NCBI RefSeq assembly: GCF_003597395.2
Contig: NC_133770.1
Location: forward strand, 27,858,297 to 27,922,296
Length of the DNA: 64,000 nt
Direction: 5' to 3'
Source: Chelonoidis abingdonii
Taxonomy: Eukaryota; Chordata; Testudines; Testudinidae
Below the pieces are notes generated by a model, which saw only the letters and a program-made list of their open reading frames with translations, had not been told where the DNA came from and searched no databases. Position numbers and translations under genes: made by a program. Numbering within the stretch: position 1 is the stretch's first letter; each line of letters opens with the position of its first letter. Of the stretch, positions 46,141 through 57,658 are shown one piece after another.

Positions 46141-49100
46141 CCCATCTGAAGGTAAGCAATATCCAGCGGAGTCAGGCTCATGACTTGCTCTATTATCAGC
46201 CCAACCAGAACACTGCATCCAGCAACCCTCTACTGCTTATGAAAGATTAGGATTCAGGTGTGGCTCTGGATTCAAGCTTTCTAAATCCAAGCCCATCTCT
46301 AGTGAGAACTAATGCAAATTGCACTAGGGCTTCGCAGTGGGTGCTTCAGATTGTCACTCTGGGGTCCATGGCTTACAATAAATAAAATCTGGAATGACTG
46401 TGTTGACTGATTTGTGGGATAAGCCTTTTATGCTGAGGATTTTGTCTGGGCACAAGGAACAGGGCTGGAGGACTAAATTTGCAGATGAACCACTCACCAT
46501 ACCTCTTGCATCATACACACATAACTAGTAAGTTAATCATCAGTTTTCATACACAGCTACGAGATGGTATGCCAAAAATAACTTACTTCTCAGTTATATT
46601 TGTTGACCTGACATATTCCCTAGCTTTGATCCCATGTTTTTAACTCTCATTCACTTTTGTTTTTGAAATCATTGGACATAAACAGTTTCTGTAAAACCCT
46701 CTTCCTCCATCTCCTGCAATAAATATTCATGCGATATGCCAAGAATTGCTGTTGACACTAAGCTTTCATTTAACAGAATATGAATTAATTTATTACGCTG
46801 ACATGGGCAGTTTGAGGCACAGCGTGAGTCACAACTCATGTTGTATTTTTGCCCAATTACATCTCAGTCATTTGAGCTAATTGAGTCAAATGATGCAGTG
46901 TCACAGGAGTTACTGTAAGTCCAGAGGATTTCTCCTTCAGCCTAAGCTGCTCATCTTCAGCTGTCAACAGCGCACAGCATTGGGTGTATTCACAACAAGC
47001 TGCAGCAGCCGTTGTTCTTTATGTATATCAATAGCTGTTTCAGTCTCAGTTACTTTGGCCTTTGTTCCATTGTCGCTGTTTGCATGAATTTAATATTCTT
47101 TAAGATAGTTCCTTCTCCTACCCCCCCCCCCCCACAAGTTACTGGAAGCCATTATCTCTTGCTGAATGTGTGACCAGCCTTGCTATGTCCAGTTTCTAGC
47201 AGGGAGGCTACAGGATCCCTGAATGATGAGTCAGCACTCTTGGCAGTTGTCAAGAATTTCAATGAGCACTAGCAGCAAACGGCAGCAAAATTGCACACAT
47301 GGCTCCTTTGAGCCCCAGAGCTGCTGTCTGCTGGAGTGACAGTTTACAGCCCATTGGAGTTTTACACTGTGATGGCAAGCCATATCATAATAATCTATTG
47401 GCAATGCCTTTGCTGGGCTTTTTGTTTACTATTTCAGGATTCAAAGAGCCGGATTCTGCCTTTACACCACTTTTACACAGTGTAACTCTTTTGGTTTCAG
47501 GGGCTTTGCTCCCAATTTATGTCTCTAGTCTCCTCTATGAAGTGGGTTCGTCAGCTGGACTGCATCATCCAGGATGCACCGTAGTGGCTCATGGAAGGTG
47601 TAGTTTGGTCAGGGAATGTGGCCCTCAGAGGAGAGATGGATGGTTTGGAGCTGTATGACTCAGGAGAGTGGGAGAGCATGAGAGACACTTCACCAGGCTC
47701 AATCTATCCCACGGTTGCTTGGTGCACGTTAGGATCCTACAGCGTGTCAAAAGGGGTGGAAAGAAGGAACAGGATCATGGCGCTTCCTCCTCCATACTCC
47801 TTTACAGACTGATTCTCTCTGATGGGAGTAAAGATTCCTCTTGTGCTCTGTTCCTTGTGTTTATTGTACACACAGCCCACACATGCAAGCCCATGCTGCA
47901 AAAGCAGCTCCTCATCTGGTCCAGTGTATGGCAACAGGGCATATTATCAAGAGTTCTCTACCTCTTTGCTTTTCTAGTTCTAGAAATGATGGGTTTGATC
48001 CTCAGCTGGTGAAAATCAACATAGCTCGGTTGAATGCCACCTGATTTACACCAGCTTTATCTTTTATTTCATATCTGTGGGCATGGCAACTTGCCAGGGC
48101 CTTCTTTACGGTGTATATTGGCCATGTCATTCTTACACAGTTACCATAACAAAAAAATCTTTATTTTTTAAAACATAGCAACCACCCCCCTCCAACCCAC
48201 TTATTTTCTCGGTATTTCTTATTTTCTCTTCAATACCAACACAGGTTTTAATTTCCTCAAAGGAAGCTTTCACTATGACAATGAAAGCATCTGTCATAAT
48301 TAGACCTACTAATGGTGTAAAACTGCAATGGGAACTCCCCTGAAACAGTGAAATGTCAGCCCTGGGTGCCAATGATTGCTTTGTGTCATACAAGAGGCCT
48401 GAATGGCTTTCAAGGTTTCTTCCTCACACAGTTTCACTGTTTGTTTTGACCTGTTCACTAGGACAAGAATGTACTATGCCTTTTCTTAACACTGAAGTAT
48501 ACTGAAGAGACCACAGTGAATCCCAAAGCAGGCAGCAGCCTTTCAATTTGTTGCCAAAGCACAGACAACAGCCCTGCTGTGTCACAGTTGTGAGCAGAGG
48601 AGCACATGTGGCATTCCACTTCACTCCAGAATCCCTGAATAAATAAATATGGATCAATGCCATGACAAAGAGCCGTGATGCCATGGCCCACCTTCTTGCA
48701 CAATAGTGAACAAATAACCAACATACATCCCTGTGGCCACTTTGCACCTGGTCACATAGCCCTCCCCCACAATCTTAAAGCATTCCCCTTGCTAGCACAG
48801 AGCCCACTTTGCCAGCTCTGTTCCACCTCTGTGGAAGCCCTGGCAGAGAGGCCGTTTCAGGGCAGGGATAGAGGTAGGAAAGTGTGTAAGAAGGTGTGGC
48901 CACAGTAGGCACCCCCCCGGGAAAGCCTCCACTGGAGTGATACTCTCTTGGGACTGAATATATAGAGGCAATGGCAGTGGGACGCACAAGTGAGAGCTCT
49001 TACTCTACTCCTTAGACTCCAGCAGCAGTCTCCTTTCTGTTTCATTGCCGGGCCAAGTCTCAGGCCAGCAAAGAATCTAGCCTATTATCTTTTTCTCGCC

Positions 49101-49199
49101 TTTATCCCCTCTATTTTGCTTCCCACTCTTTGAATTTCCCACTCTCCTGACTTACCTAACAACCTTCTTAAAATACATTTCCTGCAGGAGGCCTTTCAG
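46141..49199. other. Unique DNA with minor repeats
   Basis: It includes a C14 run at 47121-47134 and a palindrome-group member at 47995-48060 (TCCTCAGCTGGTGAAAATCA / TGATTTACACCAGC). A relic near 47575-47610 (GTGGCTCATGGAAGGTGTAG) is also seen at 59703. No gene is recognised. Confidence 0.4.
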
Positions 49200-50225
49200 T
49201 GATTGTGATGCTGGCAAACCAGGTGTCAGCTCATGCCAAGGTCCCCATGTCTCAACTGAATACTGAGCAATACATAGCTGGAATTAATCTGGCTCACCTG
49301 TGTGTCAGCATTGTTAAAACAAGTATTCAAGTTATAAAACTTTTAGACTTAATTGAATGCTTGTAAATTGCTGTATGTACTAATCTCACTTGTAAACTCT
49401 ATATCCCATATTGTAAGATAATATTGAAGTGGTTACACTGCCTGCCTCTGTAGCTGTGAAAACCACCAGACAGGAGAGGAACATTAATTTGTGTGAAATG
49501 CTGGCCTACAAGAAAAGGTGTTGTGTCTTGTCCCACATAGAAGGCCCATCAAGACCAATGAATTATTGTGAAACATCAAAGAGGACAAAAGAATTTGATG
49601 ATTGCTCTCTCCACCCCATGGAGAGGAGACTGCAATTCCTCCATCATCTGATCTGGCAGAAGGAGGACAGGGAATAAAAATCCCTGACAAGGAGAAACTA
49701 TATCTCTGTGCTGCTTGGATTCTTGAGGGCAAGGTTTTCTAGGCATAAGCAAGAGATCCCCAGTGTTTATCCTACGGTATCCCTAATGGACATATAGAGC
49801 TTGCTTATTATAGAAAATTCTATTACCTTTTGAAACTTAAGACTACATCATTTGTGTGTATATATGTTTACCTGTTTTAACCTTGTAAATAACTCTTTCC
49901 CACACCTTTTCCTAATTAATAATTCTTTAGGTATGAGACCTGAGATGCAATTGACCTAAGTGAGTGGTGCTTTGGGACTGGGAGTAACCTGAATATCGTT
50001 GTGATTTTTGGTATAAGGGACCATCTATCACAAAAACAAGCTTGTCTAGATGACAAGATAGATCAGAGTACCCAGGGGGACTGTCTGCAATTCCATGATT
50101 AGACTGTTATAGTGCCTGAGAAGTTTACACTTGATACTTGGTAGGTGAGCTCTGAGTACAAACCTCACAGCCAATTTGGGGTTTGTGCCCTGCCTCTTAA
50201 CAGTCTGCCCTGAGGTTTCTACTCA
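49200..50225 (+). mobile_element. LTR-like element (about 1 kb)
   Basis: The sequence from TGATTGTGATGCTGGCAAAC to AGTCTGCCCTGAGGTTTC is one I recognise as a widespread turtle LTR-like repeat (for example GAAGGCCCATCAAGACCAAT, TGAGGGCAAGGTTTTCTAGG). AATAAA occurs in GGGAATAAAAATCC near 49671. Borders and target duplication are not clear, so it may be truncated at the right. Confidence 0.55.
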
Positions 50226-50382
50226 TGCTCTTAAGCAACTGCAGGACATCTTGACAGCGATCATCTAACTTCCAGGGGTCAGGGCTGCATCCTCAGCAGG
50301 TGTCAGTCAACATAGCTCCTGTGAAGTCGTTGGAGGGTTGCTGATTGATTTATACCAGTTGAGGAACTAGCCCGGTATTATT

Positions 50383-50405
50383 TTTATATATATACATATA
50401 TATAT
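50383..50405. repeat. (TA)n microsatellite, left part
   Basis: TA-rich run broken by a CA step. It continues as the longer run on the far side of the LTR at 51080. Confidence 0.8.
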
Positions 50406-51075
50406 TGTGATAGACCCCAGACAGTTGGGAACATCAGAGTAGTAGAAGGGAGATATACTGGCTACTGGATAAACAGTTTTCTGTTCCCTGAGTGACCAGA
50501 GCAGGGGCTGCTCCAAGGTAATGAGAACATCTGACTCCAATTAACCTACTAAGAGTCAGGTGAGGCTGTTAAGCACCTGACTCTAATGCAGGTCCCTCTG
50601 ATGCTATAAAAGGGTTCACTCCAGTCAGGCCAGAGGGAGTGGAAATGTCTGTGTGGAACTGGGAGCAAGAGGCATGCAAGATGCTGAGAGTGAGTAGAAA
50701 TACTGCTGGAGGACTGAGCAGTACAAGTGTTATCAGACATCAGGAGTAAGGTCCAGCGATGAGGACAAAGAAGGTGTTGGGAGGAGGCCATGGGGAAGTA
50801 GTTCAAGGAGTTGTAGCTATTGCGCAACTGTACCAGGAGGCACTCTAGACAGCTGTAGTCCACAGGGCCCTGGGCTGGAACCTGGAGTAGACGGTGGGCC
50901 TGGATTCCCCCCAAACCTCCCAACTCCTGATCAAACACAGGAGGAATTGACCTGGACTGTGGCTTGTACCAGAGAAGAAGGTATCTGGGCTGTTTCCTGA
51001 CCCACAGGGTAAATCTGTGAGGTGAGCAAATCTGCCAATAAGCGTAGGACCCACCAAGGTAGAGGAGGAACTTTG

Positions 51076-51081
<6 letters not shown>
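50406..51081 (+). mobile_element. Solo LTR (0.68 kb) inserted in a (TA)n tract
   Basis: It starts TGTGATAGACCCC and ends ACTTTGTCAC(TA), so it is TGTGA/TCACa-type. A TATA box lies at 50605-50612 (TATAAAAG), setting plus orientation. The body is a common turtle LTR (GGGAGATATACTGGCTACTG, CCACAGGGCCCTGGGCTGGA). TA repeats on both sides mean the target was itself a microsatellite and hide the duplication. Confidence 0.78.

Positions 51082-51112
<31 letters not shown>
51080..51112. repeat. (AT)n microsatellite, right part
   Basis: About 16 perfect AT units directly after the LTR. Confidence 0.9.
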
Positions 51113-51114
<2 letters not shown>

Positions 51115-51116
<2 letters not shown>

Positions 51117-51270
51117 GATAATAGCATTTCTCTATCCCTATTTTACAGATGGGAAACTGAAGCACATAAAGGTTAAATGACTGTCAAAGTCACACAAGAA
51201 GTCAGTGGTGAAGCAAGAAATTGATCCCAGTTTTCTGTCTAGTATCCTAACCACTGGTCCATCCTTTCTC
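51115..51270 (-). mobile_element. MIR-like SINE, minus
   Basis: CTATTTTACAGATGGGAAAC, TGAAGCACATAAAGGTTAAA, AGTCACACAAGAAGTCAGTG and TATCCTAACCACTGGTCCAT are the inverse of the conserved MIR/tRNA-SINE order. Confidence 0.75.
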
Positions 51271-51654
51271 CCTATCATAATTTACAAGTTTTGATGGAGC
51301 TTTCTGCATAACTAACCTTTCATATGGTGAGTTTCTTCCAAGACAGGTTGTACATCAGTTCCTGTATATGCCCCACACATGGTTCTGTATGTCTCCTTTC
51401 ATGTTGCCTCTCTATGTTTGGGTACATACCGAAACTAATCACATGGTCTGTTGCCTCTTTTAATTCCTCCTTAAAAACTCATGTTTGCAGCACTGCCTCC
51501 AGGAAGTGGCCTAATTAGGCAAAAAGTGATAATAGGGATACAGGAAAAAAGTAAAACAATAACTCAAAGGAGCCATAGCCCACCATAAAATATGGCCTTA
51601 TACTTTTGAAAATGCATCATTGTTACTAAGGGGTAAAAGAGAAGTCCTCAACTA
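51271..51654. other. Unique DNA
   Basis: Nothing recognised. Confidence 0.35.
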
Positions 51655-51990
51655 GTGTAAATCGCAGTAATTACCCACTCCAGTGATTTTATTGTAAAAC
51701 TCACAAATGATGTATTTCTTAAAATCCCAGCTCTTGTGGTGATGTGATTATTATGTGAGACTGCCATCTTACAATTTAAAAAACAGAAACAAAACAAACA
51801 ACACAAGAAAGTTTCTGATGCCAGTGGTTGCAGAGAAAAGCTGGAAATCAGTAACTCAAATTTGCCAAGACCAGAAAGCATATAAGAAGAACCCAAATTA
51901 TGTTATTTTAAAACATGATTTTTAAGTCATTCTCACAATATTTTCGGGCCTGACTCATGCTTTTTGGATGCTTGGGAATACTGAAATCAG
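51655..51990 (-). repeat. Dispersed repeat, GTTGGCAACCC family, copy 3
   Basis: GGGCCTGACTCATGC, TTCTCACAATATT and a TTATGTGAGACTGCCATCTT block are inverse counterparts of copies 1 and 2. It is more eroded. Confidence 0.45.
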
Positions 51991-52034
51991 TGTTTACACC
52001 AGCTGGGATCTATCTCTGTGTTTAAAAAAAATGT

Positions 52035-52290
52035 AAGTCCTGTTAAGTTTTGCTGGCATAGGTTCAGAGTGTGAAAATAGCAAACCCTTAGGTAACAGAG
52101 CTATGCAGGAAAAAGCCCAAGTGTTGATGCAGTTACACCAGGAAAAAGTCCTTTTGCCGAGATAGCTTATTTTATTCATGGAATAACTATACCTGCAAAC
52201 TCTTGTGCAGGTTTAAGCTGCAGCTCCACTAGGAGAGTGTGCCAGTATAGTTACAAGAGTGAATCCTTCCTTTGGCCTTGTTAACACTAG
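52035..52290. mobile_element. Probable hAT-like MITE
   Basis: GTTTTGCTGGCATAGGTTC and AACAGAGCTATGCAGGAAAA on the left, with GTGTGCCAGTATAGTTAC and GGCCTTGTTAACACTAGAG at the right, fit the GGCCTTGTCTACACTAG family. The left terminus is poor. Confidence 0.4.
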
Positions 52291-53239
52291 AGTTTCTCTT
52301 TTTTCTTTAACTGGAAATTCGGTTTCACACTGAAAGCTCAACTTTTTAGCTTCCCTAGGTGTCATGATTTTGTTATTCCCCCTGGCCCCTTGCATTTCTC
52401 AAGTGAAGAACATTTTATTTAAATCTCTTTTCTTGTTCTCACATTGACATTTCATGTTACTTTTCAGCCTTACAATACACACTTCTGTGTATGATGCATT
52501 GTCCCAACTTGCAATCAATTAAAACTGTTCCAAGACCAAATAGAATTCTTGCATTGTCCCCTGACTGGAGTCTGAGAGAAACTGGAGTAAATCTGGTATT
52601 TTATTTTATGTAAATGGAATAGTCCCATAACCTCCCAAGAGAAACTGCTGATTGTTACTGTGTCTGAATTGCCTTGCTTTTCGTGATTTGAAAGTAATTC
52701 TTAATGTTGCCTTAACATAGGAGAGGAAGGAGTTTGCATGTAGCTGTATACTACGAATCCTACTAAATACAGTAGGAGGAAAGCAATGTTATTCATTATT
52801 CATGTAGGTAATATAACGGAGTATAATCATAATCCTAGCTGAATTTAGCATACAATAATTAACACAATTATTTTAATGGATCCGTAAGGCAGGTAATCCA
52901 ATTCCCCATACTTTTGCACCTCTTGCAGTCACTTGTACCTCTCCATAATGGGTGTACAATCCAAACAAATCAGAATTCCCCACGCATTCACACTGCAGGT
53001 AGCAGTTTATACCCATTTTGAAGTGGAATAAAGCGCAATATGGCAGGGAATCAAATCCACAGAGACCCTGCCATCTAAAATCCACTAATACAGGATGCTA
53101 TATATGGCATCTAATGCTATAGAGAAAAGTGAAGCTTAAACATAAAGCAATACAGTTGGTTCCCAGTAGAGGCTTCTATATAATTCAGATATTCTGGTGT
53201 TGAGGACTATATAAATCCCTGGATACACAGAGAAAATAT
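52291..53239. other. Unique DNA
   Basis: No gene or firm repeat. The upstream part of the LTR at 53240 may reach back to about 53100. Confidence 0.35.
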
Positions 53240-53450
53240 GCATCAACCTGCGTGAATCTTGTGGGGAAGGGAGCATGAGCACAGGTTGCAGGAGGGGAGA
53301 GTTTGGAGGAAGCACTAGGAAGTCAGCACATGGCCTGATTGCTAGCTGCAATTGTAGCACCTCTTTAAATAGTTCTCTTAATAAAAATTCAGTTTAGTTC
53401 TACAAGCCTGGAGCCTTCTTGTGTTATTACCCAGTTGGTGGTACAAGAAA
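53240..53450 (+). mobile_element. LTR fragment, plus (pair with 56625)
   Basis: GGTTGCAGGAGGGGAGAGTT, TGGAGGAAGCACTAGGAAGT, TTGTAGCACCTCTTTAAATA and CTTAATAAAAATTCAGTTTA are inverse-matched at 56625-56840. The AATAAA followed by AGCCTGGAGCCTTCTTGTG looks like an R/U5 end. Borders are uncertain. Confidence 0.5.
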
Positions 53451-53694
53451 CAACATATATACCCCATCCCCGTATCTGCTGCCGGAGAGTGTGTGGCTGG
53501 GATATTCCCATCTTGCACTCATCACCAACAGTAATTTCAGCTCCTAAGGAATCTTAGAGCCACTTATGGGCTGCTCTAAATTACACTGACTGTTAACTTA
53601 TATGAAGGGACTGGACCTATACCCGTTCAGTCCCAGGATCAGGAGAATGCAAAGGTGAGCTTTATGCCATCTTTGCACTTCCAACCTGCACTAT
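53451..53694. other. Unique DNA
   Basis: Nothing recognised. Confidence 0.3.
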
Positions 53695-53825
53695 GGTCCC
53701 AGTCTTTTTAATCTCTCAACCTACAGAAGCTGCTCCACATCCCTGATCACACCATCCTAGTAGCCCTTCTCTGCACCTGTTCCAGTTTGAACTCATCTTT
53801 CTTATGAGGTCTCACCAGTGTTGGC
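53695..53825 (-). mobile_element. CR1 fragment, minus
   Basis: CCACATCCCTGATCACACCA, TCCTAGTAGCCCTTCTCTGC, ACCTGTTCCAGTTTGAACTC and GAGGTCTCACCAGTG are the inverse of an internal CR1 ORF2 stretch. Confidence 0.75.
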
Positions 53826-55857
53826 GGATCAGCGAAACAGGAACTGGCTCTTAGTGCTATTTGAGGGAAAACTCCAGTTTCTTTCCATCATAATGTGGGA
53901 CTCAGAGTATGTTATCACACTGCCTTGCACTGTACAATTATGTCATCATGTGACCAGTGACTTAACCACAAGGCCACACTTCCTCTTGCATCCCCAGAGT
54001 CCAATTCACTATAAACTTACCTTCCTGTATGTCCTCTTTTCTTCTCTGTTTCCTTACTCTGCGAACCAGCCCTTTGCTTGGTCTGGCTGGGCCCTGCTCT
54101 GTTGTACCCTCTGAGATGCCAGGCTGCTGTCTGCCAACGGACCTCATGCTGGAGCCAGGAAAGTGCTGCTAAAGCGGTCGGTTTCGCACTCTGATTCTGG
54201 TCAGTTTCACCATGCAATTCTGGGGCTGCCTAGTGCTGACTGGGGCGGTGGCATCTCTCTCTCTCCCCATGTCAGAGTTTCTATTCATGGGGGGAGAGGG
54301 GTGTTAAGCCCTTTTTTCAATATTTGCTGCCTTTACACATGGAAGTTTTGAGGGGAACCTTGTCCCCACCCCCTAGAACCCCAGGCTCCTTTCCCCAGTG
54401 CAATATCTTGGTGAGTTGGGTGTGTATATGGCACCTTTGACCTTGGCATCCAAGATCCGTCTGCGCCGCATCGTGCATTACAGAGCTGACTGGCGCTGGG
54501 GCCTCGTCTGGGTGTCACTGGATCGTGCCAGGTCTGGGCTGCCTTTGGGTTAACTTCTCCTTCACAATCCCTTTCTTTACACACACACACACACACACAC
54601 TGATTCAGCTCCCTTCAGCACAGCCAGCAAACCCACAGCTGCCATTACACTTCCTCCTGGCATCAGCCCAATTCCAGTTACCACCAATCCGGTCCCTCTC
54701 ATCCCATATTTTATTTTGTTTTAAAGAGTAGGAAAGAAAAGGTTACCTTTAGCTTAAAAAACCCCATAGTCTGTGCATTATATATGAGAAATATAATACA
54801 GGATTTTTGTTGGTTTGTTTTGTTTTCTGTTTCTTCCTTTCTTTGATTTAAAAAAGCCATGTGCAAGAGCCAAAATTGGGCTTATATTTGAAGCTGTCTT
54901 ACGTATTTGGCCGTTGAGTGACTCTAGGTATTTCTATTGTGACTTCATAATAAAAACATCTAATAAATAAGTTCATTCAGATAAGAATAAGTAAACATTG
55001 CCAAGCCTGATATGGACAGCAGAGACCACAGCAAGGTATCCAAGTTACTATTATCCTTACTTATGAAAAATCCATTTCAGTAAGAAATTGAATGGGGGAT
55101 TCTGAAGCAGGAGCCCTAACTGTTGAACTTTTACTGTTGGTAGTAATGCTATCTGAGGACTTTAAGGAATAGTCTACTGCTCACCAGCGATATTCAGCAA
55201 GCTGCATTTACTCTGGGAAGGATCCATCCAAATCTGATCTGATTTAGCTTTTAAATCTAGATGAGAGTAGACATATTCAGACCCAGACAGTTTCACTTTT
55301 ACAGTCATTCTCAGAGCTGGTCAGCTAATTCAAAGCCACGTACTCTAACATTCAGTTCAGTTCCAAGTAACCAAGATCACACCCCATTTTTCCATGAATG
55401 TTCAGGAGAACAAGTAATTGTGCACAAAAATATTTCAGAGGTTTCTATTCTTCGTAAGCACATCCACGTTCTTCTGTAATCTCACCCATACATAACCCAT
55501 GACTTCAATAGGTCTTCATATGGGCATAATGGCCATACAGATCCATTTTCAGGACTTGGTCCAAGGGTATATTCAGATACATGTGTCATATGCTAGTCAT
55601 TATTTTCCTGTTACAAAAGTTTTAGTTACCTATTCATGAAGCAGAAAGAACACCATATACAGATTGTCAAAATTGGTTGTATAAAATATATTTTGCTGGG
55701 TTTGGGCCATCTTATAAAGCATGTGAAGAATTTTCAAAAAAACCAATGTCAATAATTTTTAAAGAAAAATCTGGATTTTGGGGGCAAAATATTCTCTTTT
55801 GGGGCGGGGGGGGCAGCTTAACACCATGTGACCTCGGTGACTAATTGCACATTGCAG
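53826..55857. other. Mostly unique DNA
   Basis: GC-richer around 54030-54560 with an (AC)n microsatellite at 54579-54600. No gene is recognised. AT-rich repeat words occur near 55730-55800. Confidence 0.35.
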
Positions 55858-56016
55858 GTTATGAATAGCTGGAGTGAACAGTTTGCAAACAAACCACTGT
55901 CTGAAAAAAATCACTTGTCCAAACCATTCAGCAAATACTTGTGGATTATAAATACATTGACAGAAAGCAGGACTGGCTTAATGAACAGAACAAAAAGAGA
56001 GGGTTCAATTGGTCAG
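55858..56016 (+). other. Candidate internal exon (159 bp, phase 0-0), gene unknown
   Basis: The segment is preceded by a branch-point-like TGACTAAT and TTGCACATTGCAG, and followed by an excellent donor, CAG|GTAAGT. Between them only one frame is open: exactly 53 codons, beginning VMNSWSEQFANKPLSEKNHL and ending NRTKREGSIGQ. Both intron phases are 0. The other two forward frames stop within the first few codons. I do not recognise the peptide, and no partner exon with matching phase was found nearby. The weak polypyrimidine tract argues against it. Alternatives are a non-coding RNA exon or chance. Confidence 0.33.
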
Positions 56017-56384
56017 GTAAGTTATTCAGAAAGAAAAAGTCAACCAGACACTAAGCCAGATTCTCAGCTGTTGTAAGTCAGCACTGCTCTATTGTACTCA
56101 ATGAAACTATAATGATATACACCAGCCGAGTGTCTGATTCCCCCCTCTTAAAATAATAGGGTTTTTTTGTTTATTTGCTTAAATCATTAAGGAAAATAAT
56201 CTACTGCCCATGTTCAGTGCACAGTTTTAAAAATTTCTTAATATGGGTATTTCAAAGATATATGGGCTTCAAATATGGTAGAGCAAATATTCCCAAATCA
56301 TCACCACATGCAATACCTGCCATACCTGCCAAGGAGAAATATTTAAAACAAAGATGTTTCCGAGTGGAGTACAAATATCACAGG

Positions 56385-56440
56385 GTGAAATCCTGGCTCC
56401 CATTGACTTTAATGGGGGCCAGGATTTCAACCCATATGAA
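56385..56440. repeat. Short palindrome (GTGAAATCCTGGC / GCCAGGATTTCA)
   Basis: GGTGAAATCCTGGCTCCCAT and TGGGGGCCAGGATTTCAACC are inverse copies around TGACTTTAA. The same family occurs at 4150-4225. Confidence 0.75.
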
Positions 56441-56624
56441 CAATTTTTGTGAAGGCTGAATGTAGCCATTGATTAGCTGTGGGAGAAACCCCAGGTAGCA
56501 CCTTATAGCCCATTTACAACACTGGAGGCTCATGGGCTATATCAGGGGCCAGGATCTGGATCTACAAGTCTAGTGTCAAAGGATGGCACAGCAACCAAAC
56601 TTATCTAGCTCCCTCTTTCATGTA

Positions 56625-56840
56625 CCCTGTGCTGGGTGGTCACATAAGAGGACTCCACATTTCTAAAACTAAATTAGCTCTTTATTGTTATTTACAGCGG
56701 TGCTGCAACAGCAGATAGCATTCTAGCCATGTGCACCCAGATTGATTTACTGTTGCTTCCTCCAAACTCTTTCCTCCTGCAACTTGTGCTCCTCCCACCA
56801 AGTTCCATGCAAGTTGCAAACCTCCCCCCACTCCATCCCA
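56625..56840 (-). mobile_element. LTR fragment, minus (pair with 53240)
   Basis: CTCTTTATTGTTATTTACAG (inverse AATAAAGAG), CGGTGCTGCAA, GCTTCCTCCAAACTC and TCCTCCTGCAACTTGTGCTC are the inverse of the 53240-53450 blocks. Similarity fades beyond about 56840. Confidence 0.5.
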
Positions 56841-57197
56841 GGAAGGCTGAATCTGTCACTTCGCAAGCTTATACTGGTTTGTGTGTTTGCATGCTGTTTG
56901 CCACTAAGGGTTGGGCTTTACACAACAAGTCAGAGTTCAATAGTTCCCCTGAAATACAAACACAAATCAGACTCCTTAGTTTTTTAGATCTCTTACATTA
57001 CACTTTATCAATAAAAAGACATCAAATGTATTACAGTAGGTTGTTTACATACATACAAACCTACATAACAGATTAGGAAGAGCAAAGTTGGGGATCTCTA
57101 TTCTGAATATTCATCTGCATTAGGGAGAAAAAGGTTTGAGTGTGTCATTTTAATTCAAATAATTTTATACTCTTGATAGTTTTATAGGACACATGAT
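56841..57197. other. Unassigned DNA
   Basis: It may be the U3 part of the adjacent LTR; otherwise unique. Confidence 0.3.
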
Positions 57198-57326
57198 TCT
57201 GATTCATAGATTTTAAGACCAGAAGGGACCATTAGATCCTCAAGTCTGATTTCCTATTTAACACAGGCCATGGAATTCAAGCCAGTTACTCCTATATTGA
57301 GCCCAATACATTGTGTTTGACTAAAG

Positions 57327-57648
57327 CAGAGATCTGCAACCTTTGGCACATGGCCTATCAGGGAAATCCACTGGCATACCAGGACAGTTTGTTTACCTGA
57401 GCGTCCACAGGTTTGCCGATCACAGCTTCCACTGGCCGCGGTTCGCCATTCTAGGCCAATGGGGTCTGAAGGAAGTGGTGTGGGCTAAGGGATGTGCTGG
57501 CTGCTGCTTCCCACAGCTCCCATTGGCCTGGAACAGCAAACCATGGCCAGTGGAAGCTGTGATCAGCTGAACCTGCGGATGCTGCAGGTAAATAAAGCGT
57601 CCCGGCTCACCAGTGGATTTCCCTGATGGGCTGTGTGCCAAAGGACTG
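57327..57648. mobile_element. Near-perfect palindromic hAT MITE with 8-bp target duplication
   Basis: It starts CAGAGATCTGCAACCTTTGG and ends CCAAAGGACTG. GACTAAAG (57319-57326) and GACTAAAC (57649-57656) flank it, matching at 7 of 8. Both arms carry ATCAGGGAAATCCACTGG and GATCACAGCTTCCACTGG in inverse order, so almost the whole 322 bp can fold on itself. It has no transposase. Confidence 0.88.
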
Positions 57649-57658
57649 GACTAAACCA

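Noticed and set aside
46088..46155. Possible exon before GAAGGTAAGC
   Set aside because: Sits in the pyrimidine-rich degenerate repeat. Acceptor-like CCCCAG words are everywhere in it.
50549..51127. Longest open frame in the window, 192 codons on the minus strand
   Set aside because: It lies antisense within the solo LTR and begins in the (AT)n microsatellite (IYIYIY run). There is no domain or conserved start.
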